Source of the DNA: CAZBUK01 sp964495085 | Lineage (GTDB): Bacteria; Bacteroidota; Ignavibacteria; T3Sed10-11 | Assembly: GCA_964495085.1 (NCBI GenBank) | Contig: CAZBUK010000022.1 | Span: forward strand, 1 to 49,381 | DNA: 49,381 bases | Reading direction: 5' to 3' | Notes under the pieces: generated by a model | Told to the model about the DNA's origin: nothing | The model's database searches: none | The model's input: the letters and a program-made list of their open reading frames with translations, nothing else | Part shown: positions 1 to 8,012 of the stretch, piece after piece | How positions within the stretch are numbered: the stretch's first letter is position 1 | Layout: every line of letters begins with the position of its first letter | Translations under genes and position numbers: made by a program

Positions 1-120
1 CGATTTCGGCTCGGTGGACCTGAATCATCCAAAATTCTTTTTATTTTATTTTGGACAGAAGTGATACTTGTTAGCAGATTAATATTGTGAAGCGGTTTTT
101 TCGTATAGGAAAAGAGAAAG

Positions 121-1539
121 ATGCAAAAGCATATTAAAATATTCATTGCGATAGGTGTCCCGCTCATCATTCTCATTTTGCCCACGAACCGGATACCAAT
201 CGAGGGCCTGACTACCGTCGAACACCGGGTCATTGCAATATTTATTATGGCGGCGCTCTTCTGGATTCTCGAGCCGATTCCCGTGTACGCCACATCGGTA
301 CTTGTTACCGTCGTATTACTGCTCACGGTCTCCGATAAAGGATTTATCCTGTTTCAACAGGGAGATGAACAAGCCGGCTTCGGAACGCCGGTTAGATACC
401 AGGATATTATGGCGACCTTCGCTTCGCCGATCATTATGCTTTTTTTGGGCGGATTCTTCCTGGCGATGGCAGCTACCAAATACCGGCTCGACCTCAATCT
501 GGCAAACGTGCTCCTACGGCCGTTCGGCAGGAACCCGAAATACGTCCTCATCGGCCTTATGTCGATTACGGCATTGTTCTCAATGTTCATGAGCAATACC
601 GCAACAACCGCGATGATGCTTGCGCTGTTGATTCCGGTTCTCGCCCTCTTCAGGGAAAACGACCGGGGTAAGATCGCCTTCGGACTCGCAGTGCCGTTTG
701 CAGCGAACATAGGCGGTATCGGAACCATCATCGGAACGCCCCCGAATGCGATCGGCGTCAGGTATCTCACCGGCGAGTATGCCATCGGATTCGGCCAGTG
801 GATGGCCTTTGCAGTACCGTTCGTGATCGTTATGCTCGTCTTCCTCTGGTACCTGCTCGTGCGTACCTATCCCATCGAAACGGAATCCATCGACCTGAAG
901 ATCGGCGGGAAGTTTCTGAAGAGCTGGAAAGCGATCGTCGTCTACGTCACGTTCATCGTCACCATTCTCCTCTGGCTTCTGGATTTCCTGCATGGCATGA
1001 ACGCCTATATCGTTGCGCTCATCCCGGTTGCCGTTTTTTCAACCACGTCAATCATCAACAAGGAGGATCTCCGCAACATCAGCTGGGACGTCCTCTGGCT
1101 CGTAGCGGGCGGACTCGCGCTCGGACTTGCACTCGAACGCACCGGACTGGCTCAAAGCATCATCGCGAGCATTCCCTTCGGCAACTTCGCACCTCTGCTG
1201 ATCGTCGGTTTCGCCGGATTAGTCACGATCATCCTGTCGAATTTCATCTCCAATACGGCCACGGCGAATTTATTGATGCCGATAATGGTTGCGCTGGGAA
1301 CGAGCCTCCCGGAGCTCTACGACGTCGGCGGATTGCGCTATATAATTCTGACCGTAACATTCGGATGCTCGCTCGGCATGGCAATGCCCATCAGCACTCC
1401 TCCGAACGCTCTCGCATACGGATCGGGGCTTTTTAGAACGAACGATATGCTGAAAATGGGAGTGATCGTCGGAGCGATCGGTCTCGCGCTTTCATTCATC
1501 TATCTTCACTTCCTCTGTGCGGTCATTGATATCCTATGA
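121..1539 (+). CDS. DASS/SLC13-family carboxylate transporter
   Basis: This is an inner-membrane carrier, 472 residues, hydrophobic almost throughout. It shows the two inverted-repeat signatures of the divalent anion:sodium symporter (DASS, SLC13) family. Ser-Asn-Thr occurs at residues 158-160 and again at 377-379, followed by the matching GTPPNA (205-210) and STPPNA (425-430) loops. In studied members these elements bind sodium and a dicarboxylate such as succinate, malate or fumarate, or a tricarboxylate or sulfate; the sequence alone does not fix the substrate. The ATG at 121 follows a purine-rich AAAAGAGAAAG stretch. The stop overlaps the next gene's start by ATGA, so carrier and kinase are probably translated together, suggesting that the kinase responds to transport or to the same substrate. 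Bases 1-120 are AT-rich, with no gene that I can see. Confidence 0.88.
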   Translation: MQKHIKIFIAIGVPLIILILPTNRIPIEGLTTVEHRVIAIFIMAALFWILEPIPVYATSVLVTVVLLLTVSDKGFILFQQGDEQAGFGTPVRYQDIMATFASPIIMLFLGGFFLAMAATKYRLDLNLANVLLRPFGRNPKYVLIGLMSITALFSMFMSNTATTAMMLALLIPVLALFRENDRGKIAFGLAVPFAANIGGIGTIIGTPPNAIGVRYLTGEYAIGFGQWMAFAVPFVIVMLVFLWYLLVRTYPIETESIDLKIGGKFLKSWKAIVVYVTFIVTILLWLLDFLHGMNAYIVALIPVAVFSTTSIINKEDLRNISWDVLWLVAGGLALGLALERTGLAQSIIASIPFGNFAPLLIVGFAGLVTIILSNFISNTATANLLMPIMVALGTSLPELYDVGGLRYIILTVTFGCSLGMAMPISTPPNALAYGSGLFRTNDMLKMGVIVGAIGLALSFIYLHFLCAVIDIL

Positions 1540-2900
1540 GCAAATTCATTAAAGATTTCCACACCCAGTTTATCGTCGATATTTATTTCTCCGCCCCCGG
1601 CAGGAGGAAGACGTTTAAGAAAGGTGAAGTTCTCCTCCGGCAGGAGCAGTTTAACGATCGGCTCTATCTCGTGCTTAGCGGAGCGTTCCGCGGCTATGCG
1701 GCGAATCCCGACGGAACGGAAATCCAGATTTTCACGGCGACGCCCCAGATGTTCATCGGCGTCAATAGTTTTTTCTCGACCTCACGTACCATGACGAACG
1801 TCGTCGCTCTCGAGGAATCGGTCGTCGCTTACATCAGTTACAAGGAGGCGGTCGAACTCGCAGGCGGCGCCGCAAGTCTTGCCGAACAATTCCTGCCGAT
1901 CATCATCAACGAGCTGATCTACCGGCAGCAACAGACGCACGAGATCGCGGGAGAGAAAGAGAAGACCCTCAAAAAGCTCATTCAGTCGGAGAAAATGGCG
2001 TCGCTCGGCCAGATGGCGGCGGGCATCGCGCACGAGCTGAACAACGCCATCGTCGTGCTCGAAAAGAACACGAGCTGGCTCGCAGAACGGATCCGGGGTT
2101 TTATCGCGTCGAATAATGCGTCGATGCTCCCCTTCTTCGTCGCGGGATATCAGAGCGGGCGCAGCATCTCGAACAACGAAATGCGGGAGAAATTCAACAG
2201 GCTCAGAGAATCGCTCGGACTGTCCGAGGATGCAGCCGATCTGCTCTCCCAGACAAGCATCCCGGAATCGGAGCTGAAAAAACTCGGGAAAAAGCTCGAA
2301 CCGGAAGCCCGCATGATAGGCGAATACTGGGAGGCCGGGGCAACGATCAAAGACATGCTGATAGCCGCACATCACGCCACCCACGTCGTCAAAACGGTCA
2401 AGACCCTCGGCGCCGGGAGGCGCGAACAGCGGGAACGGGTGAGTATCGACGAAAGCATACGCGAGACGATCACCCTGATGCAGAGCAATCTGCGAAGGAT
2501 CAGCGTCGAGCTCAACCTGAACAACGTTCCCCCCGTCATAGCGAATATGGGCGAACTGATCCAGGTATGGTCGAACCTCATGCGAAACGCCTGCGAAAGC
2601 ATGCTCGCGGGGGACACGGCGGATCCGAAACTCACGATCGATTGTTCGGTGAAGAACGGCGAGGTGGTCGTAGCCGTTACCGACAACGGACCGGGCATTC
2701 CCGAAGAGATCAGGGAGAGCATATTTCAACCGAATGTGACGACAAAGAAGGAGGGACTTTCATTCGGGCTCGGTCTGGGATTGACCATCGTGCAGCGAAT
2801 CGTCGACAGTTGGGGGGGGAAGATCAATGTCGATTCGTCTCCGGGCAGGACGACATTTACAGTCATTTTACCGATAGGAGAATCACATGAGCAAGCCTAA
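1536..2900 (+). CDS. Histidine kinase with N-terminal cNMP-binding-type domain
   Basis: This is a cytoplasmic-looking sensor kinase of 454 residues without membrane segments. Residues about 15-130 form a cyclic-nucleotide-binding-type beta barrel. A linker to about 150 leads to a HisKA helix with phospho-acceptor His166 (GIAHELNN). The catalytic domain has an N box at NLMRNACESM (348-357), a G1 box DNGPGIP (383-389) and a G2 box GLGLGLTIV (411-419). A long insert of about 110 residues separates the H box from the catalytic domain. In the ligand cassette (about 72-92) the usual Gly-Glu is Gly75-Val76, while Arg84 is kept, so classical cAMP or cGMP binding is doubtful. The start overlaps the transporter stop by ATGA, and the 3' end overlaps the receiver gene by 14 bases. 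The likely partner is that receiver. Confidence 0.87.
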   Translation: MSKFIKDFHTQFIVDIYFSAPGRRKTFKKGEVLLRQEQFNDRLYLVLSGAFRGYAANPDGTEIQIFTATPQMFIGVNSFFSTSRTMTNVVALEESVVAYISYKEAVELAGGAASLAEQFLPIIINELIYRQQQTHEIAGEKEKTLKKLIQSEKMASLGQMAAGIAHELNNAIVVLEKNTSWLAERIRGFIASNNASMLPFFVAGYQSGRSISNNEMREKFNRLRESLGLSEDAADLLSQTSIPESELKKLGKKLEPEARMIGEYWEAGATIKDMLIAAHHATHVVKTVKTLGAGRREQRERVSIDESIRETITLMQSNLRRISVELNLNNVPPVIANMGELIQVWSNLMRNACESMLAGDTADPKLTIDCSVKNGEVVVAVTDNGPGIPEEIRESIFQPNVTTKKEGLSFGLGLGLTIVQRIVDSWGGKINVDSSPGRTTFTVILPIGESHEQA

Positions 2901-3369
2901 CATTATCTGCGTCGACGATCAGCGCGACGTCCTTGCTACGCTGAAAAAGGAGCTACACTTTTTCAGAGATTTTTTGTCGATCTATTACTGCGAATCGGCG
3001 GACGAGGCGTCGACAATCCTCAACGAATTGGATGCGAAGAGCGAGCCGATCGCATTGATCATCTGCGACCACGTCATGCCGGGGAAGAGCGGCGTCGGCC
3101 TTTTGAGCGAGATAAAATCGGACGGGCGGTTCGAACATACGAAGAAACTCCTGCTCACCGGGCTTGCAACCCACGAAGATACCATCGACGCTATCAACAA
3201 AGCGCAGATCGACCGCTACATAGCGAAACCCTGGAATACCCAGGAACTCATTGATACCGCTCGAATCCTCATCACCCAATTTATACTCGAAACAGGGATG
3301 GAGTACGAGCCATTCATGAACATTCTGCATCAGGAAACCCTGTATGAGGCATTGAAGAGCAGGACATGA
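2887..3369 (+). CDS. Single-domain response regulator (REC)
   Basis: This is a 160-residue receiver protein with no recognisable output domain. The acidic pair is Asp10-Asp11, the phospho-acceptor is Asp61 in CDHVMPG, the switch Thr is Thr91 (LLTG) and the conserved Lys is Lys114 in AKPW. The KPW form with a following helix is common in receivers linked to HD-GYP or kinase signalling, but here only about 40 residues follow it. It starts 14 bases inside the kinase gene, behind GGAGAATCAC, so it is the probable phosphorylation target of that kinase. Without an output domain it may act by protein-protein contact or as a phosphorelay intermediate. It converges with the hybrid kinase gene; the roughly 100 bases between their stops hold no clear terminator. 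Confidence 0.88.
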   Translation: MSKPNIICVDDQRDVLATLKKELHFFRDFLSIYYCESADEASTILNELDAKSEPIALIICDHVMPGKSGVGLLSEIKSDGRFEHTKKLLLTGLATHEDTIDAINKAQIDRYIAKPWNTQELIDTARILITQFILETGMEYEPFMNILHQETLYEALKSRT

Positions 3370-3473
3370 ACGGTGTATCGGAGTGTACGGCGTCCGAAAT
3401 GAACGGCTGTATACCCGACATCCGGAGCGAGACGGATCTGCCGGACTTCCATGTAGAACCTGACGGGTGGAAC

Positions 3474-5729
3474 TCAAGCCTGGGTAATCTTTTTCCGTTC
3501 GTCCAGAACTCGGCGGACCATTTTCCCTATCTCATATTCATCGTACGGTTTCTGAATGTACCCCTGCGTATACGGCCTGAGCTGCTGTTCATCGATTACC
3601 TGATCTCCGTATCCCGTCGAGATGATGACGGGAAGGATGCTGTTGAACTCCCTTAATTTCTGCAGAACCGTCTTTCCGCCCATTTCGGGCATATTCAGAT
3701 CGAGAATCAGCAGATCGTATTTGTCGCCGTTCTCCTTTAACTCGTTCACACCCTTCTCTCCGGATTGGAATACGCTGATCCGGTATCCGAAATCGGTGAG
3801 CATTTCATTGATCATCTTGCCGACCGGAGTTTCATCTTCGATGAGCATGATCGTTTCCGTTCCGCCGATTACCACATCTTTTTGTTTTTGGCGGGCGGGT
3901 CTTCGAAATTCAAGGTCGAGCCGCGGAATATATACGTAAAATTGAGATCCCGACCCTTTGACGCTGTCGACGGTGACGAAACCCTTATGGTTGTTCACAA
4001 TGCCGTATACGACCGATAATCCGAGGCCCGTACCCTTCCCCGCCTCTTTGGTCGTGAAGAAGGGTTCAAAAATCTGTTTCATAACATCCGGGGCCATCCC
4101 CACTCCCGTATCGGTCACCGAGATGAGCACATAGTTTCCTTTTCCGGCAAGCGGAGACGGCCTGTTGTCTTCCTGGAAGGAGACTGTATCCGTTTTAATA
4201 GATACTTTACCCCCCTGAGTCATTGCATCGCGCGCATTCAGCATGAGATTCATCAGCACCTGTTGCAACTGCCGCTCGTCTCCCTCCACAACGACGAATT
4301 CGGTGCTGAGTTCGGATTCTATGACGATGCTCTTATCGAGACTCCGTTCCATCAACCGGAGCGTCTCTTTGACGACGCTGTTCACGTCTACCGGATGGAT
4401 TGTCACATTGCTCTGGCGGGCGAACGTCAGCAACTGTCGTGTAAGTGCTCCGCCGCGGCGGGAAGCCGCTTCGATCATGTCGACGTAGTCGTACCATTGT
4501 TCCGACGAATCCATCTTCCGTTTCATGATCGAGGCCGCGCTGAGGATGGCGACGAGAATGTTATTGAAATCGTGGGCGATGCCTCCCGCCAGATTGCCCA
4601 GACTGTCGATCCGCTGAACCTGGAGCAGTTTTTCCTGCATCATTTTCTGATCGGTGATGTCGCGCATGACGGCACGTGCTTTTACGGGAACACCGTTCTC
4701 GAAAATCAACGAGCTGCTCACGCTCACCTCGATCACATCGCCGTTTTTCTTCCGTATCTTCTCTTCCACACCGGTCAGGTTCAGCTCCTCGCTGAAGATG
4801 CGGCGAATATTTTCCGCGAGCTTTTCTGCATCCTCGGGGGGATAAATCATTTGTACGTGCGATCCGATCAATTCTTCCTTGCCGTACCCGAGTGTCTCCA
4901 CCTCCGTGTGGTTGCAGCTTACGATCAGTCCTTCACGGTTTATGATATGATACATATCGGGCGAATTCTCGAACAGATCCGCATAGAGTTGTTCCGATTC
5001 TTTGACCAATTCAAAAAGTTTCACATTGTCGAGAGCCGTGTTGATCTGACCTGCGATCACGGTGAGCAGATTCATCTGCTTCTCTCCGATGCGGCCGGTA
5101 TCCCCGCCCGCCAGAATGAGGACTCCCGCGAAGCCGTCGGATGTTTGCAGGGGAGTCGATACCCAGACCGAGATGCCCTGCGATCTCAGCGCCGGCGGGA
5201 TGTACCGCGAACCTTTCCCGACACTCTCTTTCCGCTCGACCGGTTTCGACCAATCGGGCTTCTGTGTTCCGTTCGCCTCCTCGATGACTTTGACAATGTC
5301 GATAGTCGTATTTTCCGAGTATTTGAACTGCAGCCGATTATTTTTATACAGATAGATCCATCCGAAATCCGCGTGCAGCAGGCCGACGACTGTTTTGAGG
5401 GCGTTCTGCAGCAATGGATCGAGCCGGGTGGATTCCGCCACCGCCTCCGATATCGTGTTCAGAGCCAGGAGATCCCGCCGCTGCTCTTCGATCTTTCTGC
5501 CGTATTTAACGGAGAAGAAAACACTAGCAAAGCCGAATACCCCGACGGTAATAATGGCCATAAAATCGAGATAGGTGATTTCCCTCCCGGAGAACATATT
5601 GATACTGATGATCGTGATCATCGCGACGACCACGGCTGTGGAAGCGACGATCTGAAGCTGTTCGACCAATCCAAATCCCGAATAGATTCCCCTCCGGATT
5701 CTTTTCTTCATACGAGGCATTCTTTTCAT
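3474..5729 (-). CDS. Hybrid sensor histidine kinase (TM-GAF-PAS-HisKA-HATPase-REC)
   Basis: This is a membrane-anchored hybrid kinase of 751 residues from the chosen ATG at 5729. That ATG overlaps the previous stop as ATGA and has GGAGA nine bases before it; the open frame extends 27 codons further upstream, but into the neighbouring gene. Two membrane segments lie at about 26-46 and 52-74 with a very short loop, so sensing is probably intracellular. A GAF-like region (about 95-240) and a PAS domain (about 245-360) follow. Then come HisKA with His386 (GIAHDFNN), a catalytic domain with N box at about 493-503, TDTGVGM at about 540 and GTGLGLSV at about 566. A C-terminal receiver carries Asp677 (LDLNMPEMGG) and Lys727 (QKPYD). 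The receiver may pass phosphate on or inhibit the kinase. No partner regulator is adjacent. The ligand is unknown. Confidence 0.9.
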   Translation of the reverse strand: MKRMPRMKKRIRRGIYSGFGLVEQLQIVASTAVVVAMITIISINMFSGREITYLDFMAIITVGVFGFASVFFSVKYGRKIEEQRRDLLALNTISEAVAESTRLDPLLQNALKTVVGLLHADFGWIYLYKNNRLQFKYSENTTIDIVKVIEEANGTQKPDWSKPVERKESVGKGSRYIPPALRSQGISVWVSTPLQTSDGFAGVLILAGGDTGRIGEKQMNLLTVIAGQINTALDNVKLFELVKESEQLYADLFENSPDMYHIINREGLIVSCNHTEVETLGYGKEELIGSHVQMIYPPEDAEKLAENIRRIFSEELNLTGVEEKIRKKNGDVIEVSVSSSLIFENGVPVKARAVMRDITDQKMMQEKLLQVQRIDSLGNLAGGIAHDFNNILVAILSAASIMKRKMDSSEQWYDYVDMIEAASRRGGALTRQLLTFARQSNVTIHPVDVNSVVKETLRLMERSLDKSIVIESELSTEFVVVEGDERQLQQVLMNLMLNARDAMTQGGKVSIKTDTVSFQEDNRPSPLAGKGNYVLISVTDTGVGMAPDVMKQIFEPFFTTKEAGKGTGLGLSVVYGIVNNHKGFVTVDSVKGSGSQFYVYIPRLDLEFRRPARQKQKDVVIGGTETIMLIEDETPVGKMINEMLTDFGYRISVFQSGEKGVNELKENGDKYDLLILDLNMPEMGGKTVLQKLREFNSILPVIISTGYGDQVIDEQQLRPYTQGYIQKPYDEYEIGKMVRRVLDERKKITQA

Positions 5730-6208
5730 CGGGGCATTTCTCCGTTTCGGTAGGTAGCGCGTAAAAAAAGTTTGAGAGCATCGAATGAATCGAAAAATTC
5801 GGTGGCGCATCCCGTAATCCAGCCGGGAATCTCCGATGCGGAACTCTTCGTTACGATGTAGACGGGTTTCCCGAGATATTTTGCAAGAGTAACCTCTCCC
5901 TGCGTACCCGCTCCCCTGCGGGCCCCCTCATCCCATAGGCAAATGACATAGTCTGCGTGCAGGGCGATAGCTTCGGTATCTTTCTGTACGATCCCGTGAA
6001 CGAAGGATCGGTACCTCTCCGGATCGAGTTGCCTGATCTGCCGTGGTGCAATTCCCGGAAACTTCTCCGCCGCATACAGCGCGCTCTCCCGTACCGGATT
6101 GAACGACAGGTGCCCGAGTTCGTCGAGCAGCCACTGTTCGATGGATTCCCGCCAACCGGCTCCCTGATCATCCGAGAATTCCATACCGCCTGAGAGGTAT
6201 GCTTTCAT
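5726..6208 (-). CDS. Nucleoside 2-deoxyribosyltransferase-like protein
   Basis: This is a soluble 160-residue protein of the nucleoside 2-deoxyribosyltransferase-like (Rossmann-type) superfamily. It opens with MKAYLSGGME, followed by a helix and the LGHLSFNPVRES segment. The C-terminal half has DTEAIALHADYVIC, then LWDEGARRGAGTQGE and the strand KPVYIVT. Glu105 in the GTQGE segment sits where the family has its catalytic glutamate, so a nucleoside or nucleotide N-glycosidic substrate is reasonable but unproven. Members also include nucleotide-binding proteins without transferase activity. It is sandwiched between thiI (ATGA overlap at 6205-6208) and the hybrid kinase (ATGA overlap at 5726-5729), so the three are probably translated in a coupled way. 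The functional link to thiolation or signalling is not obvious. Confidence 0.72.
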   Translation of the reverse strand: MKAYLSGGMEFSDDQGAGWRESIEQWLLDELGHLSFNPVRESALYAAEKFPGIAPRQIRQLDPERYRSFVHGIVQKDTEAIALHADYVICLWDEGARRGAGTQGEVTLAKYLGKPVYIVTKSSASEIPGWITGCATEFFDSFDALKLFLRATYRNGEMPR

Positions 6209-7404
6209 ACGGCTGCTTCGCGTGTTATCTGTTCGAAATCGATTTGATAATATTCGGCATGGTCCATCGCTTCATCCATACCGGAGGTGAGATCGAGCTG
6301 CGACTCTGCATTGAGAACTTCCGACATTGAACCCCACGTTTCCGCCTGTCTCGGCATGAGAAACGAGCAGCAATCGTCGTACGGCTGTTCCGATATCCCG
6401 TAGGTTTCGATCTCCCGGGCGATCCTGATAATTTCTTCTTTATCCACACCGATGAGCGGACGAAGTACCGGATATGTCGCGGCTTCGTCGATGATTCTGA
6501 TATTGCGCAGCGTCTGCGACGCAACCTGTCCCAAGCTCTCCCCCGTCACGAGCGCTTCGCTCTTCGTTCTTTCTGCGATCCGGCCGGCGAGCCGCATCAT
6601 CAACCGCCGGTAGAGGAGCACGCGAAGCTGCTGGGGCGATACCATGATAATCTGCTTCTGTAATTCGGCGATCGGGATGATATAGCACTTCGACCGCAGC
6701 TGAAAATCGGTCAACCGGCGGACGAGTTTCCGCACCTGATCTATCGAACTCCTGGATATATACGGATAACTGTGGAAATGAACGAAATGGACACGAGCTC
6801 CCCGCTTCATCATCCAGTATGAAGCAACCGGAGAATCGAAACCGGCGGACAACAATGCCGTGACGCTGCCGCTCATGCCGGACGGTATGCCTCCCATAGC
6901 TCTGTACCGTTTCGCATAGACTAGAGCTGCGTGATAGGATATTTCGACGTAAATCGTCGTATCGGGATTGTTCAGATCGACCGGAGAATCGAAACGGCCG
7001 GCGACCGCTCCGCCGACGATTCTACCGACTTCAGGAGACGTATATCCGAACGATTTATCCGACCGCTTTACTTGAACACGGAAACTTCCGGAGGGAACGT
7101 CTTTATAAAGCTCGAGCGCCGCATCGGTAATACGATCGATCTGTTTATCAACGCGAAGTCCGATGCCGAAGTATATAATCCCGGGTATCTCCTGCAATCG
7201 TCTTACGACGGGATCAAGACGGTCGGCTGCCCGCTCGGGCAGGAGGACGATAAAACGCGCGTCGAGGCGTTTCACCTCGGGTTGGGGAAGAACGGACTTG
7301 AGCGCCAGGACGATATTCTCGTGAAGACGCCGCTCGAATAAACCTCTGTTCTTTCCTTTAAGGGCGATCTCGCCGAAATGCAGTACAATGATTATCTGTT
7401 TCAT
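6205..7404 (-). CDS. thiI: tRNA 4-thiouridine sulfurtransferase ThiI
   Basis: ThiI adenylates uridine 8 of tRNA and transfers sulfur to form 4-thiouridine; in many bacteria it also supplies sulfur for the thiazole of thiamine. The 399-residue protein has an N-terminal ferredoxin-like region, a THUMP domain (about 60-165) and a PP-loop pyrophosphatase domain with the ATP motif SAGFDS (186-191) and GESLGQVASQT (288-298). The C-terminal rhodanese domain of the E. coli enzyme is absent, as in the Bacillus type, so sulfur must come from a partner cysteine desulfurase or another carrier. Cys345-Cys346 in PYDDCC lie where the E. coli catalytic Cys344 is found. It is the first gene of a three-gene coupled unit. 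A promoter-like pair lies only a few bases upstream of the ATG. Confidence 0.94.
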   Translation of the reverse strand: MKQIIIVLHFGEIALKGKNRGLFERRLHENIVLALKSVLPQPEVKRLDARFIVLLPERAADRLDPVVRRLQEIPGIIYFGIGLRVDKQIDRITDAALELYKDVPSGSFRVQVKRSDKSFGYTSPEVGRIVGGAVAGRFDSPVDLNNPDTTIYVEISYHAALVYAKRYRAMGGIPSGMSGSVTALLSAGFDSPVASYWMMKRGARVHFVHFHSYPYISRSSIDQVRKLVRRLTDFQLRSKCYIIPIAELQKQIIMVSPQQLRVLLYRRLMMRLAGRIAERTKSEALVTGESLGQVASQTLRNIRIIDEAATYPVLRPLIGVDKEEIIRIAREIETYGISEQPYDDCCSFLMPRQAETWGSMSEVLNAESQLDLTSGMDEAMDHAEYYQIDFEQITREAAV

Positions 7405-7414
7405 AACATCCGAA

Positions 7415-7443
7415 AATCTATCGAATTAGGTTAAAACATTCAA
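7415..7443 (-). promoter_or_regulatory. Candidate sigma-A promoter for thiI operon
   Basis: On the minus strand there is a -35 TTGAAT (7443-7438), a 17-base spacer and a -10 TAGATT (7420-7415). Predicted transcription would begin near 7408, only about four bases before the thiI ATG at 7404. That would give a nearly leaderless message unless another start is used. Seen by eye; not tested. Confidence 0.4.
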
Positions 7444-7515
7444 GTATATTATGAAATATATGCGTAAAAATATAGTAAGCTTATCGATCTCCAAGCCGAT
7501 TCTCCGGTCACTCGC

Positions 7516-7544
7516 TTGACAGACAACGCCGAAAATTCTACATT
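7516..7544 (+). promoter_or_regulatory. Candidate sigma-A promoter for the 92-residue protein gene
   Basis: A perfect -35 TTGACA (7516-7521), a 17-base spacer and TACATT (7539-7544) stand about 70 bases before the chosen start codon at 7613. The pair lies divergent from the thiI promoter candidate, and nothing else on this strand could use it. Confidence 0.55.
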
Positions 7545-7612
7545 AGCATATGCCGACCGGTTCAGACGGGTCGCCGCGTACCCCCTACTTTTACCCACGT
7601 TCGGAGAGATTA

Positions 7613-7891
7613 ATGAAATCGAAGGAAGAATCACACCTGATAGGATTTCGAGACGGTCAGCAATGCGGGGATAAGATGGTCCAGATGTACGACTTGAATG
7701 AGCTGCTGGAGAAACTCCGCAATCCGAAACTTGAGTACGATGATATCTATTATAAAGACTTCCTGAAGAGCGGAAAAATGCTTACCGATGAAGGGATCGA
7801 TTACGAATCGTACCGGCAGGGATTTTACGCAGGTTGTCGTGATATCATAACAGTCGGAAACGAGGAGAAAGAGCTCGGTACGGGAGACTGA
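7613..7891 (+). CDS. Uncharacterised 92-residue protein
   Basis: I do not recognise this gene. The ATG at 7613 is preferred over an ATG 21 codons upstream because it follows GGAGAG at five bases. The extra codons would also encode a Pro/Ser/Arg-rich leader that overlaps the expected 5' untranslated region. The protein is soluble, acidic and mostly helical in appearance, without signal peptide or membrane segment. Two related pieces occur, IGFRDGQQCGDKM near the N-terminus and QGFYAGCRDI near the C-terminus, each with a GF-x-x-G core and a cysteine. They could be two copies of one helical motif or a thiol pair. The gene is alone on its strand between thiI and clpB, with a good promoter upstream and a hairpin terminator downstream, which argues that it is truly expressed. 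Confidence 0.6.
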   Translation: MKSKEESHLIGFRDGQQCGDKMVQMYDLNELLEKLRNPKLEYDDIYYKDFLKSGKMLTDEGIDYESYRQGFYAGCRDIITVGNEEKELGTGD

Positions 7892-7908
7892 AATAATACC
7901 GAATAAAG

Positions 7909-7945
7909 AACCGCAGATCCGGCAAACGCCTGCCGGTCTGCGGTT
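7909..7945. terminator. Bidirectional intrinsic terminator between converging genes
   Basis: A stem of about 15 base pairs runs from AACCGCAGATCCGGCA (7909-7924) to TGCCGGTCTGCGGTT (7931-7945), with one bulged A and a six-base loop. TAATTCTTT follows on the plus strand and CTTTATT on the minus strand. It sits between the small-protein gene and clpB, which converge here, so it can serve both. Confidence 0.75.
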
Positions 7946-8012
7946 TAATTCTTTCCCTGCCAAGTAGGCTGTATCACTTCACCGGATTCACCCGGAAAGT
8001 ATCACACGCAAA

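Noticed and set aside
3366..3656. A plus-strand 96-codon frame starting at the receiver stop
   Set aside because: It runs into the antisense of the hybrid kinase, has odd composition and no family.
4263..5753. A 496-codon open frame antisense to the hybrid kinase gene
   Set aside because: The composition is His/Asp/Arg-rich with no domain, and it lies opposite a clear kinase. It is a side effect of codon bias.
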